DNA of 43,777 nucleotides from Acidobacteriota bacterium (GCA_023436495.1 JAEZIT010000076.1:1-43777), one strand, 5' to 3'. Positions 34,071 to 42,357 are shown, counted from the stretch's first letter. Numbers and translations are program-made. Notes: a model not told the origin generated them from the sequence alone.

Positions 34071-35357
34071 ATGCTGGACCTCAATTTTGTAAGAGAAAAT
34101 CTGGACCGCGTTCGTGCCGCGATGAGGGACAGATCGTTCCCCGAGGACACCCTGGACCGATTTGCCGAACTCGACGCCGAGCGGCGAAACGTGATCGCCG
34201 AAGCGGACGAGATAAACCGAAAACGCAATATTTCAAGCAAAGAGATCGGATCACTGATGCAGGCCGGAAAAAAGGATGAGGCCGATGCCCGTAAAGCGGA
34301 GGTCGCCGGGTTGAAGGACCAACAGGCTGAACTCGACCGCAGGCGGGATGAAGCCGAGTCGGCAATGCGTGACCTTTTGGCGGGCTTGCCTAACCTTCCT
34401 TCCGATGATGTGCCGGTCGGGCCGGACGAATCATCAAACAAAGAAGTACGGCGTTGGGGCGAACCAAAGGATTTTGGGTTTGAGCCTAAAGATCACGTCG
34501 ATTTGGGAGAAACGCTAGGCATACTTGACCTCGAACGCGCGACAAAGATCGCCGGTTCGCGGTTTGCTATTTTGAACGGAGCGGGCGCTCGGCTAGAGCG
34601 TGCATTGGTAAACTTTATGCTCGATATACATACAAGCGAGCACGGGTATACGGAAACGCTGCCGCCTTATCTGGTCAATCGTCAGGCACTATTCGGCACG
34701 AATCAGCTGCCTAAATTCGAAGACGACCTATTTCATATCAAGGATGAGCGGGCGTTCGCGCTGATCCCGACCGCAGAGGTTCCGGTTACGAATTACTATT
34801 CGGACGAGATCCTGGAAGTGGCCGACCTGCCTAAGTATTTCACGGCGTATTCAATGTGTTTCCGTTCCGAAGCCGGTAGTTACGGCCGTGACACGCGTGG
34901 CCTGATACGCCAACACCAGTTCGAAAAGGTCGAGCTCGTTAAACTCGCGTTACCTGAGAACTCAGACGAGGAGCATGAGAAGCTTACCCAGAACGCCGAA
35001 CGTATTCTTCAGTTGCTTGGACTGCCCTACCGCACGGTTGTACTTTCCACTGGCGATATGGGCTTCGGCGCAAGGAAAACGTACGACATCGAGGTGTGGC
35101 TGCCATCGCAGAAGACCTACAGAGAAATCTCAAGCTGTTCAAACTGCGGTGACTTTCAAGCGCGGCGAATGAACCTGAGGTTTCGCAGGGCGGGCGGCGC
35201 AAAACCGGAATTCGTGCATACGTTGAACGGCTCCGGCCTCGCCGTCGGTCGCACATGGATCGCAATCCTCGAGAATTACCAGATCGAAGACGGGTCGATC
35301 CAGATTCCAGAGATACTTCATCCGTATATGAATGGGATAACAAAGATCACCGCTTGA
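34071..35357 (+). CDS. serS: Serine-tRNA ligase
   Basis: A 428-residue class II aminoacyl-tRNA synthetase charging tRNA-Ser. The N-terminal tRNA-binding coiled coil (about 5-110) is rich in Glu/Arg/Ala with the LDLNFVRENLDRVRAAMRDR start typical of SerRS. The catalytic core has PTAEVPVTNYY, motif 2 MCFRSEAGSYGRDTRGLIRQHQFEK, the SSCSNCGDFQARR segment and motif 3 LNGSGLAVGRTWIAILENYQ. No frame damage is seen. Upstream (34022-34070) is AT-rich with a TATATT around 34047, a possible promoter element. It precedes the mazEF-type pair. Confidence 0.97.
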   Translation: MLDLNFVRENLDRVRAAMRDRSFPEDTLDRFAELDAERRNVIAEADEINRKRNISSKEIGSLMQAGKKDEADARKAEVAGLKDQQAELDRRRDEAESAMRDLLAGLPNLPSDDVPVGPDESSNKEVRRWGEPKDFGFEPKDHVDLGETLGILDLERATKIAGSRFAILNGAGARLERALVNFMLDIHTSEHGYTETLPPYLVNRQALFGTNQLPKFEDDLFHIKDERAFALIPTAEVPVTNYYSDEILEVADLPKYFTAYSMCFRSEAGSYGRDTRGLIRQHQFEKVELVKLALPENSDEEHEKLTQNAERILQLLGLPYRTVVLSTGDMGFGARKTYDIEVWLPSQKTYREISSCSNCGDFQARRMNLRFRRAGGAKPEFVHTLNGSGLAVGRTWIAILENYQIEDGSIQIPEILHPYMNGITKITA

Positions 35358-35380
35358 CCAAGTAATGGCAGCTGTGTAAT
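35354..35380 (+). promoter_or_regulatory. Possible promoter of the mazEF-type pair
   Basis: TTGACC (35354-35359, overlapping the serS stop) and TGTAAT (35375-35380) are each 5 of 6 matches to consensus, but the spacer is only 15 bases. A TACTTT hexamer at 35381-35386 lies exactly 6 bases before the antitoxin ATG. Either way the mRNA would begin within a few bases of the start codon. Confidence 0.35.
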
Positions 35381-35392
35381 TACTTTGTAATT

Positions 35393-35641
35393 ATGAAGAC
35401 GCAGATCATTCAGATCGGAAACTCCCAAGGGGTGCGAATTCCCAAGATCTTACTCGAAGAAGCCGGCATTAGCGGCGATATTGACTTGGAACTCCATGAA
35501 GACGGAATTCTGATCCGAAACATTCAAAAACCGCGCGCGCACTGGGATGAGCAGTTCAAGAACATGGCAGAAAATGAGGACGACGATCTGCTCGACCCAC
35601 AGGCTGCGACTGAATTCGATACAAAGGACTGGCAATGGTAG
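35393..35641 (+). CDS. mazE: MazE/AbrB-fold antitoxin
   Basis: An 82-residue antitoxin. The N-terminal swapped-hairpin DNA-binding part is clear: IIQIGNSQGVRIPKILLEEAG and DIDLELHEDGILIR (residues 5-45). The acidic C-terminal tail (ENEDDDLLDPQAATEFDTKDWQW) is the toxin-neutralising region. MazE with its toxin usually binds and represses the shared promoter. The gene overlaps the toxin start by 7 bases, the usual arrangement that couples antitoxin and toxin translation. No ribosome site precedes the ATG at 35393. Confidence 0.9.
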   Translation: MKTQIIQIGNSQGVRIPKILLEEAGISGDIDLELHEDGILIRNIQKPRAHWDEQFKNMAENEDDDLLDPQAATEFDTKDWQW

Positions 35642-35955
35642 AGCGTTTCGACGTATTTCTTGTGAACCTTGACCCCAATCCGGCTGGTGACGCCAAGAAC
35701 ACACGGCCGTGCGTTGTAATTTCGCCGAATGAAATAAACCGCAATATTGATAATGTGATAATCGCGCCGTTGTCATCACATCGAACGAAGTATCCGACTC
35801 GTGTCCCTGTGAACTTCTTGAACAGTGAGCGTTCGATCGTGCTCGATCAAATAAGGACTATCGATAGAGTGCGGCTTGTAAAAAAGATCGGGCGAATTGA
35901 CCCCGATCCTGGCAAGGAAATGCTCGCGCGTCTTCGGGAAATGTTTGCCGAATGA
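35635..35955 (+). CDS. mazF: MazF/PemK-family toxin, mRNA interferase
   Basis: A 106-residue endoribonuclease toxin of the PemK fold. The expected features are FDVFLVNLDPNPAGDAKNTRPCVVIS with the conserved basic and proline-containing loop (Arg and Pro of RPCVVIS), IAPLSSH, and the C-terminal DQIRTIDRVRLVKKIG motif. It would cleave mRNA at a short recognition sequence that cannot be told from the protein. The reading frame is intact. The antitoxin is encoded immediately upstream with a 7-base overlap. A hairpin follows the stop. Confidence 0.92.
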   Translation: MVERFDVFLVNLDPNPAGDAKNTRPCVVISPNEINRNIDNVIIAPLSSHRTKYPTRVPVNFLNSERSIVLDQIRTIDRVRLVKKIGRIDPDPGKEMLARLREMFAE

Positions 35956-35958
35956 TCG

Positions 35959-35991
35959 AGAAGAGCCTGTGGATAGCTCCCAGGCTCTTCT
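35959..35991 (+). terminator. Hairpin after mazF
   Basis: AGAAGAGCCTG (35959-35969) pairs perfectly with CAGGCTCTTCT (35981-35991) over 11 bp with an 11-base loop, starting 3 bases after the mazF stop. The T-tract is short (TT then AACC), so strength is uncertain. It also lies just downstream of the convergent DUF3618 gene. Confidence 0.6.
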
Positions 35992-36006
35992 TAACCGGGA
36001 CACACG

Positions 36007-37062
36007 TTATATAGATCTAACTTCCTCGTTAATGGCACGGCCCGCTTCTCCGGCTACCTGTTTTGCCCTTCCGACAAAATCATTCGCCGATTCCTGCGCC
36101 ATGTGAAGCAGGTTATCGCGGGCATCGCCCATCAACTCCCCTTCATACCGTGTCGCCGGGATGGCAAAACCGACGGCTGCACCGACCGCCAATGCGACGG
36201 CCCCAACCGCCAGCGGGTTTTGTTCCATATACTGATCGTATTTTTGATGAGTATAGGTTCCGACCTCCCCGATCTTTTCCTTTGCGGTGTGGGTCATTTC
36301 CGATGCGGCATTGTATGCCCGATTCGTCATTTCACCGGCGGTATTATAAGCCCGCTGTGTTATGTCGCCAGCAGCGTGGTACACATTCCCAACCTTAGAC
36401 GACACGCCGTCGTATGCGGATCCGACCGCCGTCGATACGGAATCGGCCATTTCAGACGCTGTGTCGCGAGCAGCCGCCATGGTCGAGCGTTCTTGTCCCA
36501 TTTCCCGTACACGATCAGCGGAATCAGCATAATGAGCTTTAAGGTTTCGCCTTCGTTCGCTGCTATATCTTCGTTCCCGCGACGAACCGCTGAACGAATT
36601 ATACGCGAGCAAACCCGCGCCGAGGCCGATCAGCAGGAGCGGAAACGGATTATCCATAGCCGTTCTGCCCATTTTCGATTCCGTTACTTGACTTCCAACA
36701 TTCTTCATAAAATACACCGCCTTTCCTATTGTCGCGTCATAAACCGTATCCTTCGCGGTTTCGATCGCGTTGCTTACGTGTTCTTGGACCTGATCCGAAA
36801 TATTCGCAAAACTCAGCTTTTCCTGTATCGCATCGATCGTTTCGCCCATTTGGCTCCGAGTTTCCTCGATCTGAGCCTTCAGGTGTTCAGTTTCTTCCGG
36901 ATGCGGCCCGGTGTTCGTGTCGAACTCGCGTTGTTCCGCACCCGAATCCGGATATGCGCCGTCCACGTATTTTTCAACAAACGGGTCGCGTCCCGCACCG
37001 GCCGTTACCGCGAGCGGATCTAATTGATCGGATTTATTCAGCTCACTTGTTTTTTCAGCCAT
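36007..37062 (-). CDS. DUF3618 membrane protein with LEA-like 11-mer repeats
   Basis: A 351-residue protein. A DUF3618-type motif is seen at about 62-85 (LKAQIEETRSQMGETIDAIQEKL). A membrane segment lies at about 139-155 and a second Ala/Gly-rich one at about 284-303. Between them three exact 11-residue repeats run at 234-266 (ITQRAYNTAGE, MTNRAYNAASE, MTHTAKEKIGE), the period of LEA-type amphipathic helices that protect membranes or proteins under desiccation. The whole is Ala/Met/Asp-rich. The function is inferred as envelope or stress-related only. It overlaps the YqjE-like gene by 25 bases, so they are co-transcribed. Confidence 0.75.
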   Translation of the reverse strand: MAEKTSELNKSDQLDPLAVTAGAGRDPFVEKYVDGAYPDSGAEQREFDTNTGPHPEETEHLKAQIEETRSQMGETIDAIQEKLSFANISDQVQEHVSNAIETAKDTVYDATIGKAVYFMKNVGSQVTESKMGRTAMDNPFPLLLIGLGAGLLAYNSFSGSSRERRYSSERRRNLKAHYADSADRVREMGQERSTMAAARDTASEMADSVSTAVGSAYDGVSSKVGNVYHAAGDITQRAYNTAGEMTNRAYNAASEMTHTAKEKIGEVGTYTHQKYDQYMEQNPLAVGAVALAVGAAVGFAIPATRYEGELMGDARDNLLHMAQESANDFVGRAKQVAGEAGRAINEEVRSI

Positions 37063-37439
37063 TGTGCATCCTCCTTTAAGCTTTCAACAGTTTCGCGTGG
37101 GGCGATCTCCGTTCTCCGAAGTTCAGCCAGCGCCGGCCCGATCATCAAATATGCCGCGATCCCTACGCCTACGCCTACGATCAGGGCAGCCGCCCAAGCA
37201 GGCATAAAGTTAGCCAGGATCATAATGATCGCAGCCATAATGGCAAGCATGCCGGCGTAGGCCACCGCGCCGCCGACAGCCAGAAATCCGATGTTCTTCC
37301 CGGCCTTCTTCGCCTTCTTAGTCATTTCGGCTTGCGCCAACTCTACTTCCTGCCGAACCAAGGTACCGGTCTCGTTAGCAAGTTCGGAAAACAGATCGCC
37401 TATACTTCTTTCGTCGGCCTGCATTAATCTTTGTGCCAT
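37038..37439 (-). CDS. YqjE/DUF1469-type (phage holin superfamily III-like) membrane protein
   Basis: A 133-residue protein with an N-terminal helix (SIGDLFSELANETGTLVRQEVELAQAEM), typical of the YqjE/DUF1469 family, and two closely spaced membrane segments (about 50-72 and 78-100). Despite the database name holin, these chromosomal proteins are not phage lysis genes; they occur with YqjD-like and DUF3618 proteins, as here, and are thought to be membrane-associated stress proteins. ATG at 37439 with an AGGAGG ribosome site (37444-37449) upstream. The downstream DUF3618 gene overlaps it by 25 bases. Confidence 0.8.
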   Translation of the reverse strand: MAQRLMQADERSIGDLFSELANETGTLVRQEVELAQAEMTKKAKKAGKNIGFLAVGGAVAYAGMLAIMAAIIMILANFMPAWAAALIVGVGVGIAAYLMIGPALAELRRTEIAPRETVESLKEDAQWLKKQVS

Positions 37440-37459
37440 TTGAACCTCCTGTTTCCGAA

Positions 37460-38170
37460 TTACAGTACGTCACTGCGGCCCGCGCCGGCAGAACGCTGTT
37501 TTGCCTGAGGTCGATCGAAGCTCTCAGGAAGCCTTTCGGGCTGCGGCATTGGCAGATCGCTTTCGAATGTCCTGCCTTCATTGAGATCTCTCGGTGCCGA
37601 ACTCTTCAGGAATCTTGCCGCGATAAGGCCTATCGCCGCCGCTCCGCCGATGAACCAAGCTGGATGGCGGCGCGCGAATTCCTGCAGATCATCGGCCATT
37701 TCACGAACGTTCTTCCGTTCAAAATAGTTGGCGAAATCGTCGATCTTTTCGGCCGCCGTATCGGCATACTTAGCCGTAAAGTCGGTGATATTGCTATGAT
37801 CCGTATCGCTGTGCAAGTTTTCGCTCGCTTTTCTAACGCTGTCCGCCACAGTTGTGAGTCCCGCCGAAAGGTCCGCCTTCTTTTCATCGAGTTTGGTGGC
37901 GGCTTTCTCGGTCGCAGCCCCGTATGCGTCGCCTGCTGTCGTCTTTGCATCCGCCAAGAGGCTTTTTGCTGTGTCAGTTACTGAACGTTCGGACGTTCCA
38001 CTGGTCGACATTGAGCTGCTGGCCGTCTGATTTGGCGTGGCCATCGTGGATTGCGACGATGATTTCTTAGCCGATCTCTGTGATCCTGTTGTGGTCCCGC
38101 CGCGGCCCGACATCTGGCCCGGATCTTCACCTTGTCCGGTCACCGGTGTTTTATCGAATTGATTTGCCAT
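37460..38170 (-). CDS. DUF883/YqjD-like single-pass membrane stress protein
   Basis: A 236-residue protein. A Ser/Thr/Gln/Gly-rich disordered N-terminus (about 1-65) precedes Ala/Asp/Lys-rich amphipathic helices (about 70-150, with VTDTAKSLLADAKTTAG and KADLSAGLTTVADSVRKASENL). A membrane-proximal ARRHPAWFIGGAAAIGLIAARFL segment spans about 177-200, typical of the ElaB/YqjD/DUF883 type. In E. coli the relatives tether ribosomes to the membrane in stationary phase. The ATG at 38170, after GGGGGTTTATAAC, is better than the ATG at 38185 or 38230. It is first of a three-gene minus-strand operon. Confidence 0.7.
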   Translation of the reverse strand: MANQFDKTPVTGQGEDPGQMSGRGGTTTGSQRSAKKSSSQSTMATPNQTASSSMSTSGTSERSVTDTAKSLLADAKTTAGDAYGAATEKAATKLDEKKADLSAGLTTVADSVRKASENLHSDTDHSNITDFTAKYADTAAEKIDDFANYFERKNVREMADDLQEFARRHPAWFIGGAAAIGLIAARFLKSSAPRDLNEGRTFESDLPMPQPERLPESFDRPQAKQRSAGAGRSDVL

Positions 38171-38386
38171 GTTATAAACCCCCATATTGTAAGAATCTGA
38201 ACAATGAATCTGCAGCGTCGGGTATTTCACACGGACACCCCCGAACCGGTTAGCTTCATCAGTGTTGGTTTATATGAACTATGCAACAACCGTACCGTTA
38301 AGGAAAAACCTTATGTTTTCGTAGTTTAGTGATCTGAACAAAGTAATTCGCGCCGCTGACTGTATGGATACGGCGCATCTTAATGT

Positions 38387-38863
38387 ATGAACGAGCGAAG
38401 TGTTCTAAAGATCACCTCAGGCGGACAAACAGGTGCCGATCGCGCCGCAATGGACTTTGCGCTGCGACACGGCTTTGAATCGGGAGGCTTTGTCCCTTTA
38501 GGCCGGTCAGCCGAAGACGGAAAAATTGACGAGAAATATCCGGGGCTGATCGAAACTGCCGGCGATGACCCGGCAGAGCGGACAGAGTTGAACGTTCTGA
38601 ATTCTGACGCTACGTTGATAATTTCGCACGGACCACTGACAGGCGGTACGCTGCTGACGCGAAATCTCGCTGTAAAGTTCCGCCGGCCGCACCTTCATAT
38701 TGACCTCGGGAAATTTTCGGAACGCAACGCGACGATCGAAGCCAGGAGATGGCTTAAGATGATTTGTCCCAACAGTCTAAATATCGCAGGTCCGCGTGCG
38801 TCCGAAGACAGCGAGATATATTGTGCCGTAACTAATTTGCTCGAAGCTATATTGGTAAATTAA
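38387..38863 (+). CDS. SLOG-fold putative molybdenum carrier protein
   Basis: A 158-residue protein of the putative molybdenum carrier family (YpsA/SLOG Rossmann-like fold). The signature ITSGGQTGADRAAMDFALRHG (residues 9-29) and the later GPLTGGTLLTRNLAVKF are typical; the glycine-rich parts suggest nucleotide or nucleotide-derivative binding. Despite the family label, molybdenum cofactor binding is shown only for an algal relative, so the function here is uncertain. No molybdenum genes are near. Start ATG at 38387 without a clear ribosome site. Confidence 0.82.
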   Translation: MNERSVLKITSGGQTGADRAAMDFALRHGFESGGFVPLGRSAEDGKIDEKYPGLIETAGDDPAERTELNVLNSDATLIISHGPLTGGTLLTRNLAVKFRRPHLHIDLGKFSERNATIEARRWLKMICPNSLNIAGPRASEDSEIYCAVTNLLEAILVN

Positions 38864-38895
38864 AAGAGAGCAGACGTTTAACCGTCCGCTCTCTT
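38864..38895. terminator. Bidirectional hairpin between convergent genes
   Basis: AAGAGAGCAGACG (38864-38876) pairs with CGTCCGCTCTCTT (38883-38895) over 13 positions with one A-C mismatch and a 6-base loop. It starts right after the stop of the SLOG-type gene and lies 24 bases from the stop of the convergent secreted-protein gene. No strong T-tract on either side. Confidence 0.55.
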
Positions 38896-38918
38896 GCATC
38901 TATCGAGCTTTGAACAAA

Positions 38919-39845
38919 CTATGGATTTACTACCGAAAATACCGAGTAGACTTTGCTTGTAGGTGTCGTCACATCGGCGTCCTCAGCTGTAATGAAGAGT
39001 CCAAAATCGTTCAGCGAGGTCTCGCTCTTGATCTCGGCCTCATCGCGTCCGCCCGTATGGATGATCTGCCCAAGCTTCGTATACTGGCCATCCGGCGATA
39101 CCGTCCAAAGGACGAACCGCTTATTTGCCGGCACTTTCTTCATATCGTCGAAGTGCATTCTCACCTTCGTCGCACCGCCGGCTTTCGGTGTGATATATGC
39201 CTTTCCTTCAAGGCCTTCGAGTTCGCCACCGAACTTCATCTTTACTTCGCGTTCCTTATTACCAAACGTCGAAATGCCGAGCATCGGCACTTGATACGCT
39301 GCGGCGGCGGCATTGTACTGCACACCTAACACACGTGACTCGGAAGTTCGTTTCGGAACGACAGCATAACCCTTTGGTACTTCGCTATGAAATACGATCG
39401 TCGTCGTCGGATCTACAGCCGTAAGGCCTTCCATTGGCGACAATACCAGCATGAACTGGTTCATAGGCGTTGAAAATTCTGCCTTCGCCACGCCATTTAC
39501 AAAAGCAAGCGGGCCAAGCAGCGTCGTAGCGCCGGACGGATCAACCGCATAGGCATAATAGCTCGCGGTAGTCGCCGGAACACCGCTGACATCTAAATAA
39601 ACTTTCGTTCCGTCGGCCGAACGAATGACGCGTGCCACACCTTTGCCCCCGGTGAGCGTTGGACTCGGCAAAAGATTTACTGTGACCTCTTTCCCAACCG
39701 GGTATTCGATCACCGTATAAGAGCCGTCAGGATGAGTGACGATCTCTTTCTTTGTAACTACCTTGGTGTCCTGGCCCCAGGCCACCGTCGTCATCGCTAC
39801 AGCCAACGCGGTACATACTGCGAGTTTAAACAACCTTATACTCAT
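38919..39845 (-). CDS. Secreted protein with two RskA-like beta modules
   Basis: A 308-residue exported protein (signal peptide about 1-24, ending TVAWGQD). Two halves show a similar pattern: YYAYAVDPSGATTLLGPL followed by FMLVLSPMEGLTAVDPTT, and RFVLWTVSPDGQYTKLGQI followed by FGLFITAEDADVTTPTS. This resembles the periplasmic beta domain of RskA-type anti-sigma factors, present twice, but there is no membrane anchor or N-terminal sigma-binding part. It is probably a stand-alone secreted duplicate of that fold, which is inference. The ATG at 39845 has a GGAGG site 10 bases upstream. Single gene. Confidence 0.65.
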   Translation of the reverse strand: MSIRLFKLAVCTALAVAMTTVAWGQDTKVVTKKEIVTHPDGSYTVIEYPVGKEVTVNLLPSPTLTGGKGVARVIRSADGTKVYLDVSGVPATTASYYAYAVDPSGATTLLGPLAFVNGVAKAEFSTPMNQFMLVLSPMEGLTAVDPTTTIVFHSEVPKGYAVVPKRTSESRVLGVQYNAAAAAYQVPMLGISTFGNKEREVKMKFGGELEGLEGKAYITPKAGGATKVRMHFDDMKKVPANKRFVLWTVSPDGQYTKLGQIIHTGGRDEAEIKSETSLNDFGLFITAEDADVTTPTSKVYSVFSVVNP

Positions 39846-40034
39846 AAAACCTAAACCTCCATTGGGAAAAAACTGCGCCGGGCGCATTAATTCCCGGCAA
39901 ATTATTTTGATTCTGTTGTATGTAGCGCAATGCCCGTGCCAGTAAGAACTAAATTGATTATTTGCAGGATTTAAAATCGAAGCGCCATCGCCGGAGTGAA
40001 ACGGCGTGGGGAAAAGTGTTTGGATGTGAAACGC

Positions 40035-40841
40035 CTATATGGTGGGTTTCTTTGCTTCGTTCCAGAGCGCGTCCATTTCTTCGAGAGAGGCCTCGTCGAG
40101 CGATCTTTCTTTTGATCGCAAGCTTGCTTCGATATATTTGAAACGATCGCGAAACTTGCGGTTCGTGCGTTTCAGCGCGGTTTCCGGCTCAATATCGAGG
40201 TGGCGCGCGAGATTCACAATGACGAACAACAGATCACCCAGCTCTTCGCCGATCTCGCCGGCATCGCGGGAACCGATCGCATCCTTCAGCTCGGCAACCT
40301 CTTCATCAAGTTTCCCGAAGATCTGTTTGTGATCCTTCCAGTCAAACCCGACTTTCGCCGCCTTTTTCGTGAGTTTTAAACCTTCCAGAAGAGCGGGAAA
40401 ATGGACGGGCACCTCGTCAAGGATCGATTCCGCGGACCTTTCTTCTTTACCGGAAGCCTTTCTTTCATTTGCCTTTAACTCGTCCCAATTATTTAGTACG
40501 TCTTCAGCGCTTTCGAGCTTTCGGTCGCCAAAAACGTGCGGGTGACGAAGAATAAGTTTCTGCGTAACACCCTCCGCTACGTCGTTAATCGTGAAATCGC
40601 CGCGCTCGGCGCCGATCGTGCTGTGAAACACGACCTGCAGCAAAAGATCGCCGAGCTCTTCGCGGAGATTGCGGGTATCGCCGGTGCTATCGGCCTCATG
40701 AATGGCATCGAAGGTTTCGTAGGCTTCTTCTAGTAGATACTGGGCGAGAGAGGCGTATGTCTGTTCGCGGTCCCACGGGCAGCCGCCCGGAGCGCGCAAT
40801 TTAGCCATTACGGCGACGAGTTCGTCAAATGATGCTGACAT
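40035..40841 (-). CDS. mazG: Nucleoside triphosphate pyrophosphohydrolase
   Basis: A 268-residue two-domain MazG, which hydrolyses NTPs and dNTPs (including damaged ones) to NMP and pyrophosphate. The N-terminal domain starts LRAPGGCPWDREQTYASLAQY and has LLEEAYETFDAI and LREELGDLLLQVVFHS (Mg-binding acids). The second domain repeats the pattern with EEVAELKDAIGSRDAG and GEELGDLLFVIVNLARHL. Length matches the family when starting at ATG 40841; the longer frame up to 40916 adds an unrelated N-terminus. It is divergent from the DUF1844 gene, with 111 bases between. Confidence 0.93.
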   Translation of the reverse strand: MSASFDELVAVMAKLRAPGGCPWDREQTYASLAQYLLEEAYETFDAIHEADSTGDTRNLREELGDLLLQVVFHSTIGAERGDFTINDVAEGVTQKLILRHPHVFGDRKLESAEDVLNNWDELKANERKASGKEERSAESILDEVPVHFPALLEGLKLTKKAAKVGFDWKDHKQIFGKLDEEVAELKDAIGSRDAGEIGEELGDLLFVIVNLARHLDIEPETALKRTNRKFRDRFKYIEASLRSKERSLDEASLEEMDALWNEAKKPTI

Positions 40842-40952
40842 AGGAGTTATTAGAATCCATGGCGGCCCGAATGTCCAGACCGTTAACTCCCGAGCTTCTA
40901 TGGCTTCCAAGACCATCGCTCAAGTGCTACTATCTAAAGATAAAATAACGCT

Positions 40953-41513
40953 ATGATCGGAAAAGACGATAACCAGGAAGAGGTCAGTTTTAAGGTAGCC
41001 GACCGGCGGAAATTCAATCCCGATGGCACTTTGAAAGAAGGTGTTACGCTCGAACCCGCAAAGACGGAAGAAACGCCTGTCGCAGCCGCTGCTGAGAAGG
41101 CGCATGCTGTGCCGGAAATGGCCGAGGCCGATCTGGACGCCGCCACATCCGCAATAGCGGCTGGCGAAGCCGAAGAAGACGATATTCTCGGTGCCGAGGA
41201 TCCTGCGAGCTTTGTCAATTTTCTATCTACGCTTGCGACAAATGCAGCGGCGGCTCTCGGCGCCGTTCCGCATCCAGCGACCGGACAGCGAAGCCTCGAC
41301 CTCGAAACGGGGAAGTATTGGCTTGATGTCCTGGCGATGATCCGCGACAAAACAAAAGGCAATCTTCACAAACAGGAAGACCGTTTGCTGGAAGGGCTTT
41401 TGAGCGACCTTCGGATGCAATACGTGACGATGGTCCGCGCAACCGAAGAAAAGCTAAAAGCTCAGGCCGCGCAAAAATTCTCCGGCGCCGATATCCTGGG
41501 CAAGAAGAACTAA
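40953..41513 (+). CDS. DUF1844 protein
   Basis: A 186-residue soluble protein. After a polar Ala/Glu-rich N-terminal linker (about 1-80) comes the DUF1844 domain: SFVNFLSTLATNAAAALGAVP (about 89-109) and LAMIRDKTKGNLHKQEDRLLEGLLSDLRMQYV (about 129-160). Function unknown; the domain is widespread in Acidobacteria and Deltaproteobacteria as single-domain proteins. The start ATG at 40953 lacks a ribosome site, but TAAAAT lies 6 bases before it, suggesting a leaderless mRNA. The MBL-fold gene follows after 82 bases. Confidence 0.83.
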   Translation: MIGKDDNQEEVSFKVADRRKFNPDGTLKEGVTLEPAKTEETPVAAAAEKAHAVPEMAEADLDAATSAIAAGEAEEDDILGAEDPASFVNFLSTLATNAAAALGAVPHPATGQRSLDLETGKYWLDVLAMIRDKTKGNLHKQEDRLLEGLLSDLRMQYVTMVRATEEKLKAQAAQKFSGADILGKKN

Positions 41514-41529
41514 CATCCACGGAAGTAGG

Positions 41530-41581
41530 CACAGTGGACACAGAAACCTAGCCTGCTCTGTGAAACGCTGTGCCCTCTGTG
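41530..41581. repeat. Inverted CACAG-type intergenic repeat
   Basis: A 14-base arm CACAGTGGACACAG (41530-41543) is matched by CTGTGCCCTCTGTG (41568-41581), an inverted copy with two mismatches, with further CTCTGTG motifs between them. It fills the intergenic gap between the DUF1844 and MBL-fold genes. The word CACAGAGGACACAG resembles dispersed intergenic repeats seen in several bacterial genomes; that comparison is from memory. Could also act as a hairpin. Confidence 0.6.
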
Positions 41582-41595
41582 ATTAAACTTTCTGA

Positions 41596-42357
41596 ATGAA
41601 GCTGACTTTTTTGGGAACCGGAACCTCTACCGGCGTGCCGTCGATCGGCTGTGATTGCGAAACATGCCGCTCCGACGACCCTCGGGACAAGCGCCTGCGC
41701 GTTTCGGTCCTTATCGAGCATGCCGGAAAGTGCATACTTGTCGATACGTCTTCTGATTTTCGTCAACAGGCACTTCGCGTGGGAATAAAGCAGCTCGATG
41801 CCATCTTGATCACGCATTGCCACGTCGATCATGTGTTCGGCCTTGACGACATTCGGCCCCTTAATTTCCGCTACGGCGCTATGCCGATCTTCGCAAACGA
41901 TATCGCCTGGATCGATCTACGCCGCATATTCCAATATATCTTTCAGCCAACGCATTTCGGCGGCGGCCTTCCGCAATTGATCCCGCACACCGTCGTTCAT
42001 CGCGCCCCGTTCTGTATCGGCCCCCATATTGAAGTCACACCGCTGCACGTCATTCACGGCAAGCTTCCCGTCGTCGCATACCGCTTCAATGATTTTGCTT
42101 ACGCGACCGATCTCAAGACCATTCCGCCGGATTCGATGGACGGCCTTCGCGGGCTAGACGTGCTTGTGCTGGATTGTGTCCGAATAAAACCGCATTCAAC
42201 GCACCTGCATCTTGAAGAGGCCCTTTCGATCATCGAAGATCTGAAACCGAAGCGTGCCTTCCTGACCCACCTCAACCATGACATCCTGCACTCCCGCGAC
42301 TCCCATCTCTTGCCAGAGAATGTCGAATTTGCGTATGACGGCCTTGTGGTCGAATGA
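41596..42357 (+). CDS. MBL-fold metallohydrolase, PhnP-like
   Basis: A 253-residue metallo-beta-lactamase-fold hydrolase. The start MKLTFLGTGTSTGVPSIGCDCETC includes the Cys pair of the PhnP group, followed by the metal motif HCHVDH (His 74, His 76, Asp 78, His 79; the usual first HxH is HCH). Further ligands are likely at VIHGKLPVVAYRF, YATDLKTIPP and THLNHDI. PhnP-type enzymes are phosphodiesterases acting on cyclic phosphate sugars, so this is likely a phosphodiesterase of unknown substrate. No phosphonate genes are near. TAAACT lies 6 bases before the ATG and no ribosome site is seen. Confidence 0.87.
   Translation: MKLTFLGTGTSTGVPSIGCDCETCRSDDPRDKRLRVSVLIEHAGKCILVDTSSDFRQQALRVGIKQLDAILITHCHVDHVFGLDDIRPLNFRYGAMPIFANDIAWIDLRRIFQYIFQPTHFGGGLPQLIPHTVVHRAPFCIGPHIEVTPLHVIHGKLPVVAYRFNDFAYATDLKTIPPDSMDGLRGLDVLVLDCVRIKPHSTHLHLEEALSIIEDLKPKRAFLTHLNHDILHSRDSHLLPENVEFAYDGLVVE

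Noticed and set aside
37038..37439. Phage holin and a prophage remnant
   Set aside because: The family name is misleading; the neighbours are DUF3618 and DUF883-like stress genes and no phage genes are near.
40035..40916. 293-residue version of mazG
   Set aside because: The first 25 residues are unlike MazG; the ATG at 40841 gives the family's usual length.
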